Shown here piece after piece: positions 13,690-26,999 of a stretch of 64,000 bases of DNA. Position numbers and translations under genes: made by a program. The notes beneath the pieces were generated by a model. It did no database searches and had not been told where the DNA came from. It saw only the letters and a program-made list of their open reading frames with translations. Each line of letters opens with the position of its first letter. The stretch's first letter is position 1. This stretch comes from Perognathus longimembris pacificus (taxonomy: Eukaryota; Chordata; Mammalia; Rodentia; Heteromyidae), in assembly GCF_023159225.1 (NCBI RefSeq), contig NC_063164.1, positions 74,295,800 to 74,359,799 on the forward strand, read 5' to 3'.

Positions 13690-13984
13690 CACTCTACTGT
13701 CAAGGATTATATACTTCATAATTAGTGGGAATGTTTTTTCCATAAAGCTACAGTTAGTAAAATATTTTAAGGCAAGTGAATGTGTTATCTTGACCTCATT
13801 TTTTATTCTTACATGCCAGAAAATATTACTATTTTGTTTTTTTAATAAGTCATTTAAAATGTAAAGATCATTCTTCATTCTCAGGGCCATACCAAAAACA
13901 ATAGCAAGCATTTAATCCACGAACTATAGTTTCCCAATCTGCTTCTCCCCAAACACTTGACTTCAAAATTTAAATCAAACTAAC

Positions 13985-14095
13985 AGCATATCAAAACCCA
14001 GGGTGAGGCACTTCCCCTTGCAGCAGTTACTGGTATTTAAGAATTGAGTAGGCCCTGGTGATTTGCATTTCTGAGAAATGCTTACATGGGTTCTA
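13985..14095 (+). repeat. Second MER5-like relic
   Basis: The block 'gaattgagtaggccctggtg' followed by 'atttgcatttctgag' matches the diagnostic central part of MER5-type elements. Short and diverged. Confidence 0.45.
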
Positions 14096-14716
14096 CAAAC
14101 ACCAAGTGCCAAAGATAGGTGAATTTTTTTTTTAACATTCCTCTCATATTTATCAATGTAGATAATTTTTTTAAAGTACTGTTTTAGGAAGACTGGTAAT
14201 ATGCTCAAATCCAAGGAAATGTAAAAGAAAAATACTTGTAGGAAGTTAGTGAGATCCTGGTTTACATGGGCTTTATCAACTGCAGAATTGGAAGTTTGGA
14301 AGAAACTTGGCAAAAAGACTTTGGGGGAAGAAGAAAATTACAGAGAAACAGGGTGGAGAGTCTGCTTTATTATTATATTGAGAGCAGGTTTGTCTTATTC
14401 ATGCTGATTTTAATCTAATAGAGGTGAACCTATCCCATATGAATCATATTTTCAAAATTCTAAGTCATTACTGTTATTTTTATAAAAGTATTGTATGCTT
14501 ACGCACTGGTTGACAATTCAAAGTAACTACAAAACTTAGAACTTATTTTTAGCCTTTTTGTCTGCTTTGTGCTGGAACAAATACAAGGAGCTTTGCTTCA
14601 GGGAGCTCTGCCCCCTATCAAGAGATGAAAGATTAAAGATGAGGAAATATTTCAACCTTCTTTCCTTCAATTCTACCTCTACTTCTACTTCCTTTGGTGT
14701 GAACTATATCAAATAT
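14096..14716. other. Unassigned sequence
   Basis: Nothing recognised other than a 10-base T run near 14126. Confidence 0.5.
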
Positions 14717-14890
14717 TCTTCCTTCCTCCCTCCCCTCCCCCTCCCTCCCTCCCTCCCTCTCCCTCCCTCCCTCCCCCTCCCTCCCTCCCTCCCTCCCTCC
14801 CTCCCTCCCTCCCTCCCCCCTCCCCCTCCCTCCTTCCCTCCCTCCCTCCCTCCTTCTCTCTCTCTCTCTCTCTCTCTCCCTCCACCTCTC
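14717..14890. repeat. (CCCT)n polypyrimidine tract passing into (CT)n
   Basis: About 130 bases of CCCT/CCCCCT units are followed by TTCC units and a CT run near 14852-14878. The tract is an almost pure pyrimidine strand, giving long Pro/Leu/Ser-rich or Arg/Glu/Gly-rich artefact frames on the two strands. Purine-pyrimidine mirror tracts of this kind can form triplex DNA. Confidence 0.95.
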
Positions 14891-14891
14891 C

Positions 14892-17800
14892 ATATCAGTT
14901 CTGTCTCCAAATTTTGCTACTGAAGCACATTTTCTTCAAACAAATTTCTTCCTACAAATTAATCGTTTTCCCTTTCTTTGAGTTTATATACTAATTCATT
15001 TATTTCAGTAAAAACAAGATGTAGAAATAAATATTCACCCAAGAAGAAAAGTTGAAGTTATTTATTTGTTCAATAGTTGTCCCTAGAGTCTAGATCTGGA
15101 CTTGCCCTATCAATTCATGTGAACTTCTGGTTGGTCCCACTCTAGTGCTTTTGGGAGGTATTGGAAACATTAAGATGCAAAACCCAGTAAAAGGCACTGA
15201 AGTCATTAGGGCATGTCTTCCTCTTCTTTAATAACTTCTTGCTCTGAGGTGAGTGGTATTGCTCTTCCACACATAACTGTCATAATGTGTTGTTACAGGC
15301 ACCAATCAACTGTCTTAGCCACTCGGTGACTTCCAAAATGGACTCAAACTGTTTCACTTTACGGGATGAATATTGGAGTTACTTGTTATAAAAAGCAAAA
15401 ACTGAGTTCCACATCTGCACATTAAGGAAGTCAGCCTTGATCATTGTGTTTTGTCAGAGAGTCAAAGACAATGGATTGAGAAGCTTTACATTGGAGAAAA
15501 GGAAAAGCACAAGGTGTATCCTAGTTGGGGGGACTTTGTTTCTGGACATAGAGCATACTGTGAGATTAGGTAGAAAGTCCGATTTGTCCTTCTCTGGTTG
15601 GTCCAACTTTGGAGGGGGAGACAAAAATTAATATGGTTGTTAGGTCTGTTTCATCTGATTGATACAGAAGTTGGTGTTTATTTTCCTGGATTGTTACTAG
15701 AGGTAGTAATTAGGCTTCCTTCCAGTGTGACTTATAACAAGATTGCTTTCTGGATCTTGCTAGGTTTTCAAGGCTGGATGCTTCAGGTTGTGGGGCAGAG
15801 TTCTATTTTCACACACGGAAGTACCATGGACTCTGTACTCAGTGTCTCATGGTTCTCTACTTTTCTTTCCACCCCTCCATTTCCAAGTTACTCTAGTTCA
15901 GTTTCTACACTAGGTATGTCAAAAATATAGTTTCTCATGTATATTCTTCAACATTATGTCCATAGAGGATACTAAAAATATTTTTTTCAAGAAACCTGTT
16001 TTGGCAAACAGCTTAAGAAACATGAAATGCAACAATCCATTAAGTCCCCTAGACTGTGAACTCCTAAGTCTGCACTGGCAAATTGAAAGCTCTGAGAGTG
16101 AAATACCTGAACCAACTCTTTAGATGTACTTGACCAATGATTTTTTTTTTCACACATTAGAAATAGTATCAACCACAGTTACAGTATATATGTATGTGTA
16201 TACATTACATAATTTCAATTTACATTTAATATCCAATTGTACTAGTGTTGCATAACTGGGAAGAGCAGGTGTCACTCAGAGAGTTTGAGAATTCATGTTT
16301 ATTAGGCTGGTGGGTACAGAGGAGCTTCAATTCAAAAGTCTGAGTCACAATCAAATGGAGTACAATCCTTTTATAGCACTTGGGTTTCAGGTTTTAATTC
16401 TAGGTAGAGCGGAGGTATTTTGACTTTCAACTAGCCCCAGCCATTTCATTTTCTTCAAAATTGTTTGATATGTAAATATCAAACTAGTTCTGTCAAGCTG
16501 GTTCTGACAGTGATAGGAGCTTCTTTACCAGGTTGTACTAGCTCTGATACTGGCAAATTTTATCACTAGTAATTTGTGTTTTTAGAAAATGATACATACC
16601 TTGAGGTAAGTGGCCATCCAAAGCTACTGTTAGTCCTGAGGCATCAGGTATACAAAGACGCAAATTTTGCTTCTTAGATACCTTTCTCCGTTGACTTCTG
16701 GTAATCATGTGCCTTTGTGTAACTACTGGCTTCTTCATTGATTTATCATTGATTAACATTCTCCAGTTTTGAGAATTAATTAAGAGCAAGCATTCAGTCC
16801 ATTGCCTATTTTTGTTAAATAACTTCCTCAAACATATGATATTTTGTCAAATTTTTATTACGTACAGGACTTGATTTGTAAATGATTCACCTTTAAGAAA
16901 TTTGAGGTTCATACTCTATCTCCCTTTCATTTCCTTCTCCAAAGAAAGTAATCAAGGTTCAAGTGCAAAGAAGGATTAGCTTCCCTTTTCTAGTGGGGGA
17001 TTTTTTTAAATGTTAAAATTGAAAGGTTATGTGAATATTTATTATTCAATATTTTTGAAACAGTGAAATCTTTGTGCATGTATTAGAAGCTTGTTCTGCC
17101 CCACTCTTATTTTGGATTTTCAGATCAGCTCTGCCATTGGTATCATAGCTAAATTGTCTCATAAATTTTGCTCCTGCCTCTTCTTCCTTTGGATTGGATG
17201 AGTTTATCTGTATTTTAGGTAGATTTGAAATTTTGTAGATGTCTAAGACAGAAATTTCTTAGACTCTTCAGACATATCATTAGGAGCATAAGTATCTCTA
17301 ACAGCAGTATATTCCTTAAATGAATTTCATCAAATTTGCTTAAAATGTATTTGCATAAATATTGTCTTTTTATTCCTACTGATTTTGATGCTTCATGTAT
17401 TCACCTTCATATTTCTGTCAATGGTAGTATTTTCTCTTACCAAAGGTGTTCACATTTAAATATTTTCATGGTTCCTTTGTCTCATCACGCACTATCAAAG
17501 ATCAATAACAGGCTTCTGGCATAATTGGCATATGTAGAGATGAAATTCATAATTTCATAATGAAACTCCATCCAAACCCAAGTAAAAATATCATAAACTA
17601 ATTAATATTATTTATAATGGATATAAAAACCACTTTGTAAGATTTTCTAAAAACAAATGTTCCAGTAAAGCAAAAATATGTATAAGCTGGACTAAAGTTC
17701 ACATGAATTTGGTAAAAGAAAGCCTAGATCTATGTGGGATGCTCATTAATGCTATTGTATCCCAATGTTAAAGACGAGAAAATAAATTTAGAAAATCCAG

Positions 17801-19214
17801 TGAGGCAAAATAAGTAATGTGGTTCCTAAATTATAAGTAATATGGGCAGAATTTGTCTCTTATGCTTGTGAAAATAAGTCCAGTTTGAAAAGGGTAAACA
17901 CTCACAAATATTTTTTGAAAATACGAATGAATAGTGCCTCTTTCCTGTCATGACAATCATTACTCTGATTGAGCTGTTCTTCATTCAAATTGTTACTTCA
18001 ATCAAGTCTTACTTATTCTTATTTATTCCAGAATGCTATTCTGTAGTAGTACATCATGGACTATCTTTTCACATTCTCTTAAACTTTCCTACATCTATAT
18101 TTTGTCTCAAAAATACTTGGAATTCTTTAAAGGGACATCTCTTTGATTCTATGACATCCCTCAATGCTCCTTTAATTGCAGAAAAATAGTATTTGCACAT
18201 GTGAATGAGATTATGAAGGCTAAAAGAAAAGATGACATACTTCCAAACTAGTAACATAAAATGGCACTAAGCCAGCAGGTGACCAAATAAACATTAATCA
18301 TCTACTGTAATCAGTGCTCTGAAAGCAGCAGAATATGATGTCAGAGATAACAGTAGTATTTAAACTAGTTGTCAGAAAAAGCCTCAATTTACATGACATT
18401 TAATTTAATAAAGATAAAAATTAGCTATGCTGGGGAAGAGCTTTCCATGCAGAAGACATGTCCTGAAAAAGTTCCTTAGGTGAAAACCAATAATATTTTT
18501 GAAGAAATCAAAGAAAACCATGGTTGCTGAAGTACAATCAAAATAGGCTGAATAGTGCCAGACAAGGAGCCTGGAGTGACTGGTGCATGGTGAGAAATAC
18601 CAGATAAACAAACATATACCCACAGGTCATGTAAGCAGTAGAAATTTTTCATAGTATCATTCTCCCTTCTTTATTTTATAGTCTCTACTTTTTGTTCTGT
18701 TTTATAAAACTTTCTTGATGATTAGAATTTTGACATTTGGCCTACATTTTCAGATAATCCTTTAGATGTCTCCAGATTCTGGACAGAGGAAATTGGATTG
18801 GAAAACCCAAAGCCACATAAAGCATTAAAATATTCTCACTTTTTACTAGTTCAAAGAAGGAAATTCAAAACTATGGATAAGAAATCTATTAAAGAAGTAC
18901 AGTCATAATGAAAGAAAATTGTCAGTTCTCTGTAACATGAGCCAAATTCTTTTAGTAAGAAGGGAAGGATAGGTTTGTTGAAAAATCAAATTGTGTGGAT
19001 AGTCATAAGTAAGATTAGTTATATCATCTACAACAGGATGTCTTATCTCATTTCTCTGCAAGTTTAGCTTAAAATATGATTTGCTTTAATGTTTCTTTTA
19101 GATTGAAATGTCGAACATTATTTCCAAATACACTTAGATGGTACTAGAATTATAGTTTTCTTACTACACATAGGTCAAATGTGTGCTAACTTCCTCTAAA
19201 CTAGCTTTTAAAGT
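14892..19214. other. Unassigned AT-rich sequence with weak ORFs
   Basis: No gene recognised. Frames of 97 codons (minus, 16538-16831) and 110 codons (plus, 15598-15930) are the longest; neither resembles a known family and both are within chance expectation. The block at 16245-16450 has an antisense polyadenylation-like 'tttattaggctgg' and moderate GC content, and may be an eroded LTR. Confidence 0.45.
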
Positions 19215-19345
19215 ATGTTTATATTATTTATAAATAATATATACATATATTTGCATATATACATACAAATACATATTGATCTGTGTACACAAATATATGT
19301 ACAAACATGTATGCTATATATATGCATATATATATATGATCGAGT
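19215..19345. repeat. TA/CATA-rich low-complexity region
   Basis: An irregular run of TATA, CATATA and TACA motifs gives overlapping artefact frames rich in Ile and Tyr on both strands. It is an AT-rich simple sequence without a strict unit. Confidence 0.8.
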
Positions 19346-21999
19346 TTACTCAAGTATGGCATTCGCATATATGAGACACCAAGACAAACCTCTTTTATAT
19401 ATAGTAAGAACACTAAGATAAAGAAAAATAATATTACAAGTTAAAATATTTCTTGTTGGGTTGTAGTCATTAATGGAAGAGGTAAGGCAAATGAGAAGGA
19501 AAGAAGCTAAATAAAGACAAATATTTGTGTAAAAATGCAACAGAAACTTTGCCAGTTGGTTTTGAGAAAGGAGAGAGGTAAGGGAGGAGAAGAGTAGAGG
19601 GTAGAAGTGTCTAAAGTCAAGAAGTGCTATATACATGAATGGAGTTATTAAATGAAACCAACCTTTTAAACCAATTAATGACAGTAAATATATAAGACAC
19701 ACATAAAATAAAATTAACTTAATCGCAGCAGTTAAACATAATTGAAGACAAAAAACAATATGTGGAGACAATATATGAAGGTTGCATATAGATTAGCTAA
19801 TTTCACTACAAAAATTAGGATCTACAGGATAAGTACTATGTCTCACATAGTAATTTCAAAATCAACGCATCCATTCAATGAGGGTCACTCACTGTAATTT
19901 ATATACACAGTCACATGGCAATAAACATAATTTCCATGTAAATGTTTTTTCAGAAGCTACAAGAGAACCTTAACTCAAAAGCTACTTAAAACTTTTTTAC
20001 TGAAATCACAGACCAGACCACTCTAAGCTAGAGAATATCAATATTTCACATGTCAAGAGACAATGGGAACAAAACTTTTGTATCATGATTCCTTATGTTC
20101 AATGTTTAGAAAGAAAGAAATGCAGGCATAGTATTGAAAATACTTCCAGGAGGCTCCACTGAACTTCAGCTTACCTTAGGTGAATTTTCCTCTTAATCCA
20201 TGTGGGATATATTCAGCCAAAACTTCAGCCAAAGTCATTATTGCTATAGTTACTATTCAAACACATTTTATTCTTTTTACTTAGGAAAAAGACAAGAGGG
20301 GATTTCTTAGAAGGAAAAAAACTTGGAAAATGAAGAGAAATCTATAATTTTAGTTTATACAGCTTACAGTAAAGCTTAAGGTTAAAGCAACTAAATAGCA
20401 AAATCCAACATGCTTCAACAAAGGCAATTGCTTTAAGGTTTTATAAATGGAGAAAAAGAAGAAGAAAAATAACTGATCAGGGATTTAAAGTGATCCTATA
20501 ACATGTCTGAATCTATGTGTTAGTAGGGTTTGAAAAAGAAAAATATTTAAAACAAAGATTAATTGAAACCTTTTATTTTCTCTGAAATGTTCGTGGGTTC
20601 TCAGTGCACCAGTAATATCCAATGTTGTCCCACACTTGGCATGTACACAAATTCATAAGTAGGCTCCAGTTGGACAGACAGACTCATTAATTCTATCTTT
20701 ATCACAAGCACAGAACATCTGGGTATTGCCCTTTAAAACAACATCAGGTTAAGAAAATAAACCATTTCTCAGACCTGACATAGGGTATTGAGTTACAAAA
20801 TGGATGGTCTTGTATGGGGAATAATCTAGTATGTTTAGGTATCACGTATAGGTTATTTTAGAAATTGAATCACAAATTCATAAAATTCTCAATACCAATC
20901 TCTAAATTTTCTTGTTTCCACTTTTTGATCCCAATTCTTTTATAAAACTGAAAATTAATTATTGTATGTTGGAAAAACTTGTTTTTGATTAAATAAATTC
21001 TGTCCTTAAAATATTTAGGATGCGGATTGAGATTTTGAATCTCTCAAGTTAACTCAGTGTAGCACCACATAGGTGCAGTGTATGACATTTTTTTCTGACC
21101 ACTGAGATGCTAAGCAGTTTTTAAATTTTGAACTAAGAAATCATTTAATATTCACCTAGAATGAAATTCCATTTCTTTTCTCTTAAAAAGAAACACCATG
21201 AGTTTTCCCGAAAACATCATGACTAGTACAGGGCCAATGAGATTTCATAGCTATATATAAAAAAAACATCTTTTTAAGAATATTATGTAGTAAAAATTGT
21301 GTCTATCACTTAATATTTAGTCATGTGAACTTTTGAGACAAATAGTAGAGACACAGCAGTAATGTGAAAGGAGATTCCACACTTTTTTTGTATTTCCAAT
21401 GTAAATGATATTTTTGCCCACAAGAAAAAAAAGACAAGAGTTTATCAGTCTCAATTTTATATGTTTTATATGTGGGTATGTTTGCCCATGTTATATATGT
21501 TGTGTATCTCCAAACTGTGGATTTGAATGTCCTAGCAATAAGGGGACACAACTTAAAATTCCATTATAAACATATTAACACATACATACTTTTAAAATGA
21601 TTAAAAATAAACTTCACTTTAGATTTTTCCATTTAGATTTTCAATGACAACAGAAAAATATTTTTTATTGGGAGTTCTCTGGCATCTAAAGTCAATCTAA
21701 ACATAAAGCTCCCTGATTCTTCCACTATAAATGACATGTAACAGGCCTTTCTTACAGAATCTATTATCTAAACCTTCATTTTAAGAGGATCATATGCTAA
21801 GCAAAAAAAAAAAAATCTAATAAAATAAAAATATATAAAATGAAACTCCAGAGTTTCTTTATTTTAACTATGCTATTATTAGCACTTTAAAATACAAAGG
21901 GGACACTAAAACACACACACATACCCATGCTTAATGTTTTCATTTTACCTCTTCCGATTTTATTTTTTAATAGCAAAGCTAAAAGAGGAACTTTAGATA
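19346..21999. other. Unassigned AT-rich sequence
   Basis: No gene recognised. The 141-codon minus-strand frame at 19346-19771 is hydrophobic and AT-driven with no recognisable similarity; I regard it as chance. Confidence 0.5.
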
Positions 22000-22570
22000 A
22001 CTCTTACTAGCCAAGCCCAGTGTTACAATAGTTAATTGCCCTCCAGCTTCTATTTAAGGTTAGCTGGTATCGGTAGCTCTGCCAGATGTAGTTATGCCAT
22101 TGGATAATTTGATTTGCTGACAAAGTGCACTACTTTAAAGTAGGAAGTACCTAGGTGACTGGTGTCAAATCAGACATATTTTTTTTGTTAAAATGAAGCA
22201 TGAATCTGAATTTAGCTTTTAATTACATTTCCTTCCCTGCCTCCAGAAAAAAATTTATAACCTTCCAATGAAAGAAAAAGTTATATTTTGTGAGCTAGTA
22301 CTAGAAGCATCCCAGAACAAAGTATTATGTAAACATTTTTCTATTATTTGTACTAATCAAGATGTACATCTTCTGTGTTTCATTAGCTCTACAAAATGGC
22401 GAGTGCCTGCCATGTTTAGCCACAAGCATGTCAGAACTTTATTTAAACTATTTTGTATTAAATTAAAATTTCTCTTGTTAAACCCCAATGAAGAATAAAA
22501 ACAGCTTGTATACAAAAAGCAGTACAAGAGAGTTTCTAACATATATCAGCTTGGGATGACACAAAATATC
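22000..22570. other. Non-repetitive block, possible conserved non-coding element
   Basis: This block has no repeat signature and has the texture often seen in conserved non-coding DNA: mixed composition with several TAATT/AATTA homeodomain-like cores, for example near 22030 and 22105. This is inference from texture only. No conservation data are available from one sequence. Confidence 0.2.
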
Positions 22571-25500
22571 ATAATTTCATAGATCAGAGTATACATAGAT
22601 TACGTAAAATTTAAAGGCACAGTGGGTAAATAGAAGGCTTCATTTCAAAAGAGAAAGAAAATGTTTTTTAAGAAAATCATTAAAACTAAGCATTCTCTAA
22701 ATTAGCACCCCTAATAAGATGTAGCTGTCTTTTTGTGGGTGTATATGTCATTTTGGCTTTAATCCTGTGGAGACTGTATTGGTAGACCAGGATTGTTCTG
22801 TCAAATGAAAAAGTGTCTACATTTTACCGTGTGCTTAAATAAGCAAGACTAAGTATTAAATCTGAGGGCTCTGTATTTTAAGAAACATTTTTACAAGTAG
22901 AAAGTTATTTAGCTTAGATAGTTCATCCATTTTCCAGAGCCTTTTAAACCTGCATAAAATATTGAATGTCAAAAAGCTATAAAATCTCTTTAACTATTGA
23001 TATCTATTTGTAGATAGCAATATAAATCCTGCCATAAATTCAAATAAGTAAATAACTTTATCTAAACAAAGTTTTGGAACACTGGTCTTCCATTACAGAG
23101 GCATGTCTATCTGCTTATGTGACTCTGAACTGTAAATTTTTAGTCAAGCCTTACAAGTGATTGTTATACAAACTTTAATTTTTACTGATAAACCAAGTCA
23201 CAGTTGTGTAGTTATATTTCTGGAGGTGTATTTTGCCATTCTTTGAAAATACTATCATCAATGTATGTTTTCCAATATTACCATGGCAGCCTTTGCTCTG
23301 AGGAAGAAGAAAGACTATGGGTATGGTTTGGAAGTGACTTGCATTCCTCTCATCCATTAGCTAGAATTCCATCACCTGGTCATCACAAAACAAAAGAGAG
23401 GCTATAAAATTTAGTGTTATTCTGTTCCTAGAAAGGAAAGAAGTCCACATGTGACCAGCTAAAGAGTCTTTTCTAAGTCATATTTTATACATTAGCACAA
23501 TTGTGTAAAGTATTTCCTTTATTCATATGCCTTTTAAAATGATTTGTCACTAAACAATCCCATGCTCCTGTATCCATTCCAAATGAAAACCTCCCCTCTC
23601 CATAACTTCTCTAAGCTTCTATAACAGACTCAGAGTAAAATATCATGCATCTTCCTTCTGCCATTTCTGTTTCATATTTCATACAAAGACATACATATGA
23701 CATACATAGCACAGTAGTCATAAAGCCATGATGTTACAATAGCTCTAGATTTCTCACCAGGGAAGTCTTGAATCCCTACTTTAACATTAGATACCCATCA
23801 CATTGTATGTGGAGATTTATATTCTGTCCATCCTTAAAATTAATGTTAGCTACAGCAAACTACTTAAACATCTCTAAATTTGATGAACACTTACCTGGAG
23901 CTATGTATGTTCATTTACTCTATCTGGTATCTTTTCAATGTGTTCCATATACAGGAATTCCACTTATCATTTTAAACTCAACTACAATCGTAACTTTTTT
24001 ATCAGAAAGCATTTGACTCTTGGGAAGACTTGGAGTTTTATTTTTCTCCTAATATATAACTCAAACTTTTCTTTATTTCTAGAAGTTAGCAATACATTTG
24101 ATTATTAGTTTATCTCCACTGTTGGGATCCTCTAAATTGTGTGGATTATCATATAATTCTTTGATATAAAATACCTAGCAATGTTTTTTGAACATAGAAA
24201 GTAAAAATATGAGTAGAATTCAATCTTCCCCTTGAGTAGGCTACAATATTTTGAGTAAATGAATTATAGCCAAAATTTTAATGAAATAGGGTTCTGTATG
24301 AAGAGAAAACATATTAAATGTTAAATGTAAGCTCTATAATTTTGTAAAACACTTCCATGACAAATTCTATTGGCCAAGTCAATCTAGTCTTGTTAAGTTA
24401 CATTGTAAAGATCTAGTATTTTCAATCATATGTGTTGCTTAACAAGACTTTTTGTCATACAGTTTCCTGCAACTCAGAATCAACATTTTCTTGGGAATTC
24501 CTCAGGGGTTATTTTCCATTGAAAATACACCCTCGATTTTCATTCCCAGTATGATTTTTATCATAATTATGATTTCATACTCAATCTGAATTATGTTACT
24601 ATATTAAAGTGTCTAACTCTTTGTGAGTCACGTAAAGTAAATCATGACTGAGGGAGGACTTTATCTTACCTAGCCTCATAGAAAGTATTACCTTTTCCTC
24701 ACTAAGCATCTGCAGACACTCAATTGTATTTAATAAAAATGAAAGTTTGGTATCTTAGTAAATTCATAGTGAACCACAAATTACCACTCACCAATAAAGC
24801 CACCATCCAGATCAATTCCTCTCCTGAAAATTTGAGATAATTATTGCCCAAATAAAAGCCATTGTTAACTATTTGAAAGGCTTGAATTTATTTTGTACCC
24901 TCCAAAATTCTCAGAATAATGTAATGGAAACAGTGGGAAATCAGTAATAACTCGCTGGATGATCTTTAAGTGGCTATAATGTGTATCTGTATCATAGTAC
25001 TTGAAATTATCATAATTAACTATCTCAAGTTATAATATCAACTGGTAAACCAAAGGAAAATAAACATAACAAATATTACTAATTAATTAATTCAAGTTGT
25101 GTAGGAAAGAGAAAAAGGGTTGCTTAAATGAATACCTTAACATTTTAATTACATTTGTGTGATTAAATGTTCTCAGACTACAATGAGTTTACTGCCCCAT
25201 TGACATTTTACAATGTCTAAGACATTTTTGAATACCCAAACTGAAGAAAACATCTCATAGAAAAACAGACATCAGAAACATTGTAAGTATATATGCATAA
25301 AATATTTCAGAGCACAACAGGTAAAGCAACCCAAAATTTAAAAATACCAGTTGCCATTTTAAGCAAAATAAGCCAGAACCAGAATGAATAAAAAAAAAAA
25401 TCTACGCTTACAAAAAGACATAAAAGTAAAGTGGAAATATTCAGAGTCAGGGATTATTGGGAAAAGAACCACTTAGAGGGAAACCACTTAAGGTATAAGA

Positions 25501-25572
25501 TACATCATGCGGATGTAGTGTTAAAGTGCATCATATACATAAATGAAGGCATCACAATAAATGCTTTTTAGT
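22571..25572. other. Unassigned AT-rich sequence
   Basis: No gene recognised. The part near 25340-25390 contains 'gcaaaataagccagaacc', which is reminiscent of an old L1 3' end, but it is too short to call. Confidence 0.45.
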
Positions 25573-25790
25573 GTGCCAGTCTTGGGCTTAAATTCAGGGC
25601 CTGATCACTGTACCTGAGGGTTTTAGTTCAAGGACAGCACTCCAATACTTGAGACACAGCTCCAGTTCTGGCTTTTTCTGGTAGTTAATTGAATATGAGT
25701 CTTAAAGATTACTTCTGGCCAGGTTGGCTTTCACTTAGGATCCTCAGATATCAGCCTCTGGAGTAGCTAGTATTATAGGAATGGGAACAT
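25573..25790 (-). mobile_element. 7SL-Geo composite SINE (diverged)
   Basis: Reading the minus strand, a 7SL/B1-like head (reverse complement of 'cctctggagtagctagtatt') is joined through a linker containing the complement of 'ctggtagttaattga' to a Geo-type right module. Its distal end is interrupted by an L1 insertion at 25793. More diverged than the other composite copies. Confidence 0.7.
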
Positions 25791-25792
25791 AA

Positions 25793-26224
25793 TTTTTTTT
25801 TTAAATTTTTATTGTCAGAGCGATTACAGTTTCATACATTAGGCATTGGATACATTTCTTGTACTGTTTGTTACCTCCTCCCTCATTCCCTCTCCCCCCT
25901 CCCCCTTTCCCTTTCCCCCCATGAGTTGTTCAGTAGATTTACACTAAACAGTTTTGCAAGTACTGCTTTTGTAATCGTTTGTCTTTTTTACCCTGTGTCT
26001 CTCGATTTTGGTATTCCCTTTCAGTTTCCTAGTTCTAATACCAGTATATACGATTTCCAGTGTACTCAGATAAGATACAGAGATAGTGCAGGTACAACCA
26101 CAGAAAAGGAATACACGAGGGTCTTCCTCAGAAGGCTAAGCACCCAGGCTTTGACCCAGGCTATGACCCAGCAGCCCCACTTTGGGGCATCTACTCAAAA
26201 GACCACAAACAAGAACACACTAAA
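25793..26224 (-). mobile_element. L1 3' end with 5' inversion and perfect target-site duplication
   Basis: From 25793 to about 26110 the minus strand is L1 3' untranslated region ending in an A-rich tail. From about 26115 to 26224 the plus strand instead carries the L1 ORF2 C-terminal coding segment ('cttcctcagaaggctaagca', 'tatgacccagcagcccca'). Thus the 5' part is inverted relative to the 3' part. The 10-bp repeat GGGAACATAA flanks the whole unit at 25783-25792 and 26225-26234. This is the arrangement expected from twin priming during L1 integration. Confidence 0.88.
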
Positions 26225-26308
26225 GGGAACATAACTTTTAACATAATTGATGTACACCACAACTGGTAATGATCCGTTGTGCCAATGTTGAGAAACAACT
26301 ATACCACT

Positions 26309-26433
26309 GTTTTTTGTTTTTTTGTTTTTGAGATATGATTATGTTAACTTTCCCCAGGGTGGACTCAAAATTTCAATCCAACGTATGCTACCCACTTAGC
26401 TGGTATTACAAGAGCGTACTATTGTGGTAAACA
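26309..26433 (-). mobile_element. B1/7SL-like SINE fragment
   Basis: The T-rich start 'tttgtttttgagatatgat' followed by 'cagggtggactcaaaa' and 'cttagctggtattacaaga' is the reverse complement of a B1/7SL-type head with its A-rich tail. Strongly diverged; no Geo module is attached. Confidence 0.6.
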
Positions 26434-26454
26434 CAATGTATGTGTGTATGTGCG

Positions 26455-26555
26455 TGTGTGTGGTATGTGGGTGTTATCCAGGGATTTGATCACAGAGCCT
26501 CACAATTACAAAGGTACCATACCACTGGAGCTGTGTTCATGGGCCACTTTTGCTT
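26455..26555 (-). mobile_element. Possible ID-like SINE fragment
   Basis: The blocks 'tatccagggatttgatcaca' and 'ataccactggagct' resemble the reverse complement of an ID-type monomer. Eroded and without flanking repeats. Confidence 0.35.
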
Positions 26556-26740
26556 TAGTTATTTTTTTACATAGATTCTTACATTTATATACAACATTGT
26601 TCCCAAACTTTGATCTATCTTACAATACTTATTGCCACAGTTGAGATTAAAGGTGTGTACCTTATCATATTTAACATATTTTAATAATTTTATGGATATT
26701 ATATAACAATAAATGTTTACATATTTTAATTTTATTGTTT

Positions 26741-26930
26741 TGCCTGTCCTGGGGCTTGAATTCAGGACCTGGGCACTGTTCCTGAGCTTATTTTTGCTCA
26801 GGCTAGCACTCTGCCAATTGAGTGACAGCACCATTTCTGGCTTTTTCTTTGTATGTGGTACTGAGGAATCAAACCCAGGGCTTGATGCATTCTAGGCAAG
26901 CACTCTGCCACTAAGCCACATTCCCAGCTT
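26741..26930 (-). mobile_element. IDL-Geo dimeric SINE (antisense)
   Basis: Both monomers are visible in reverse orientation: Geo ('cctggggcttgaattcagg' to 'caccatttctggctt') and then the ID-like half ending near 'ccacattcccagctt'. Moderately diverged and with no convincing poly-T, so older than the copy at 30028. Confidence 0.88.
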
Positions 26931-26999
26931 TAATTTTTATTTTTGACTACAGGTAATAAAATATTTTCATAGTAGTAGGAAAATAATGAACAGTAAAAT

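Noticed and set aside
14558..14923. 121-codon Pro/Leu/Ser-rich frame and its antisense Arg/Glu/Gly frames
   Set aside because: Product of the CCCT/CT polypyrimidine tract.
16538..16831. 97-codon minus-strand frame with fairly protein-like composition
   Set aside because: No domain recognised; length is within chance expectation for this window.
19346..19771. 141-codon hydrophobic minus-strand frame resembling a membrane protein
   Set aside because: AT-driven Leu/Ile/Tyr composition, no recognisable family, overlaps TA-rich low-complexity sequence.
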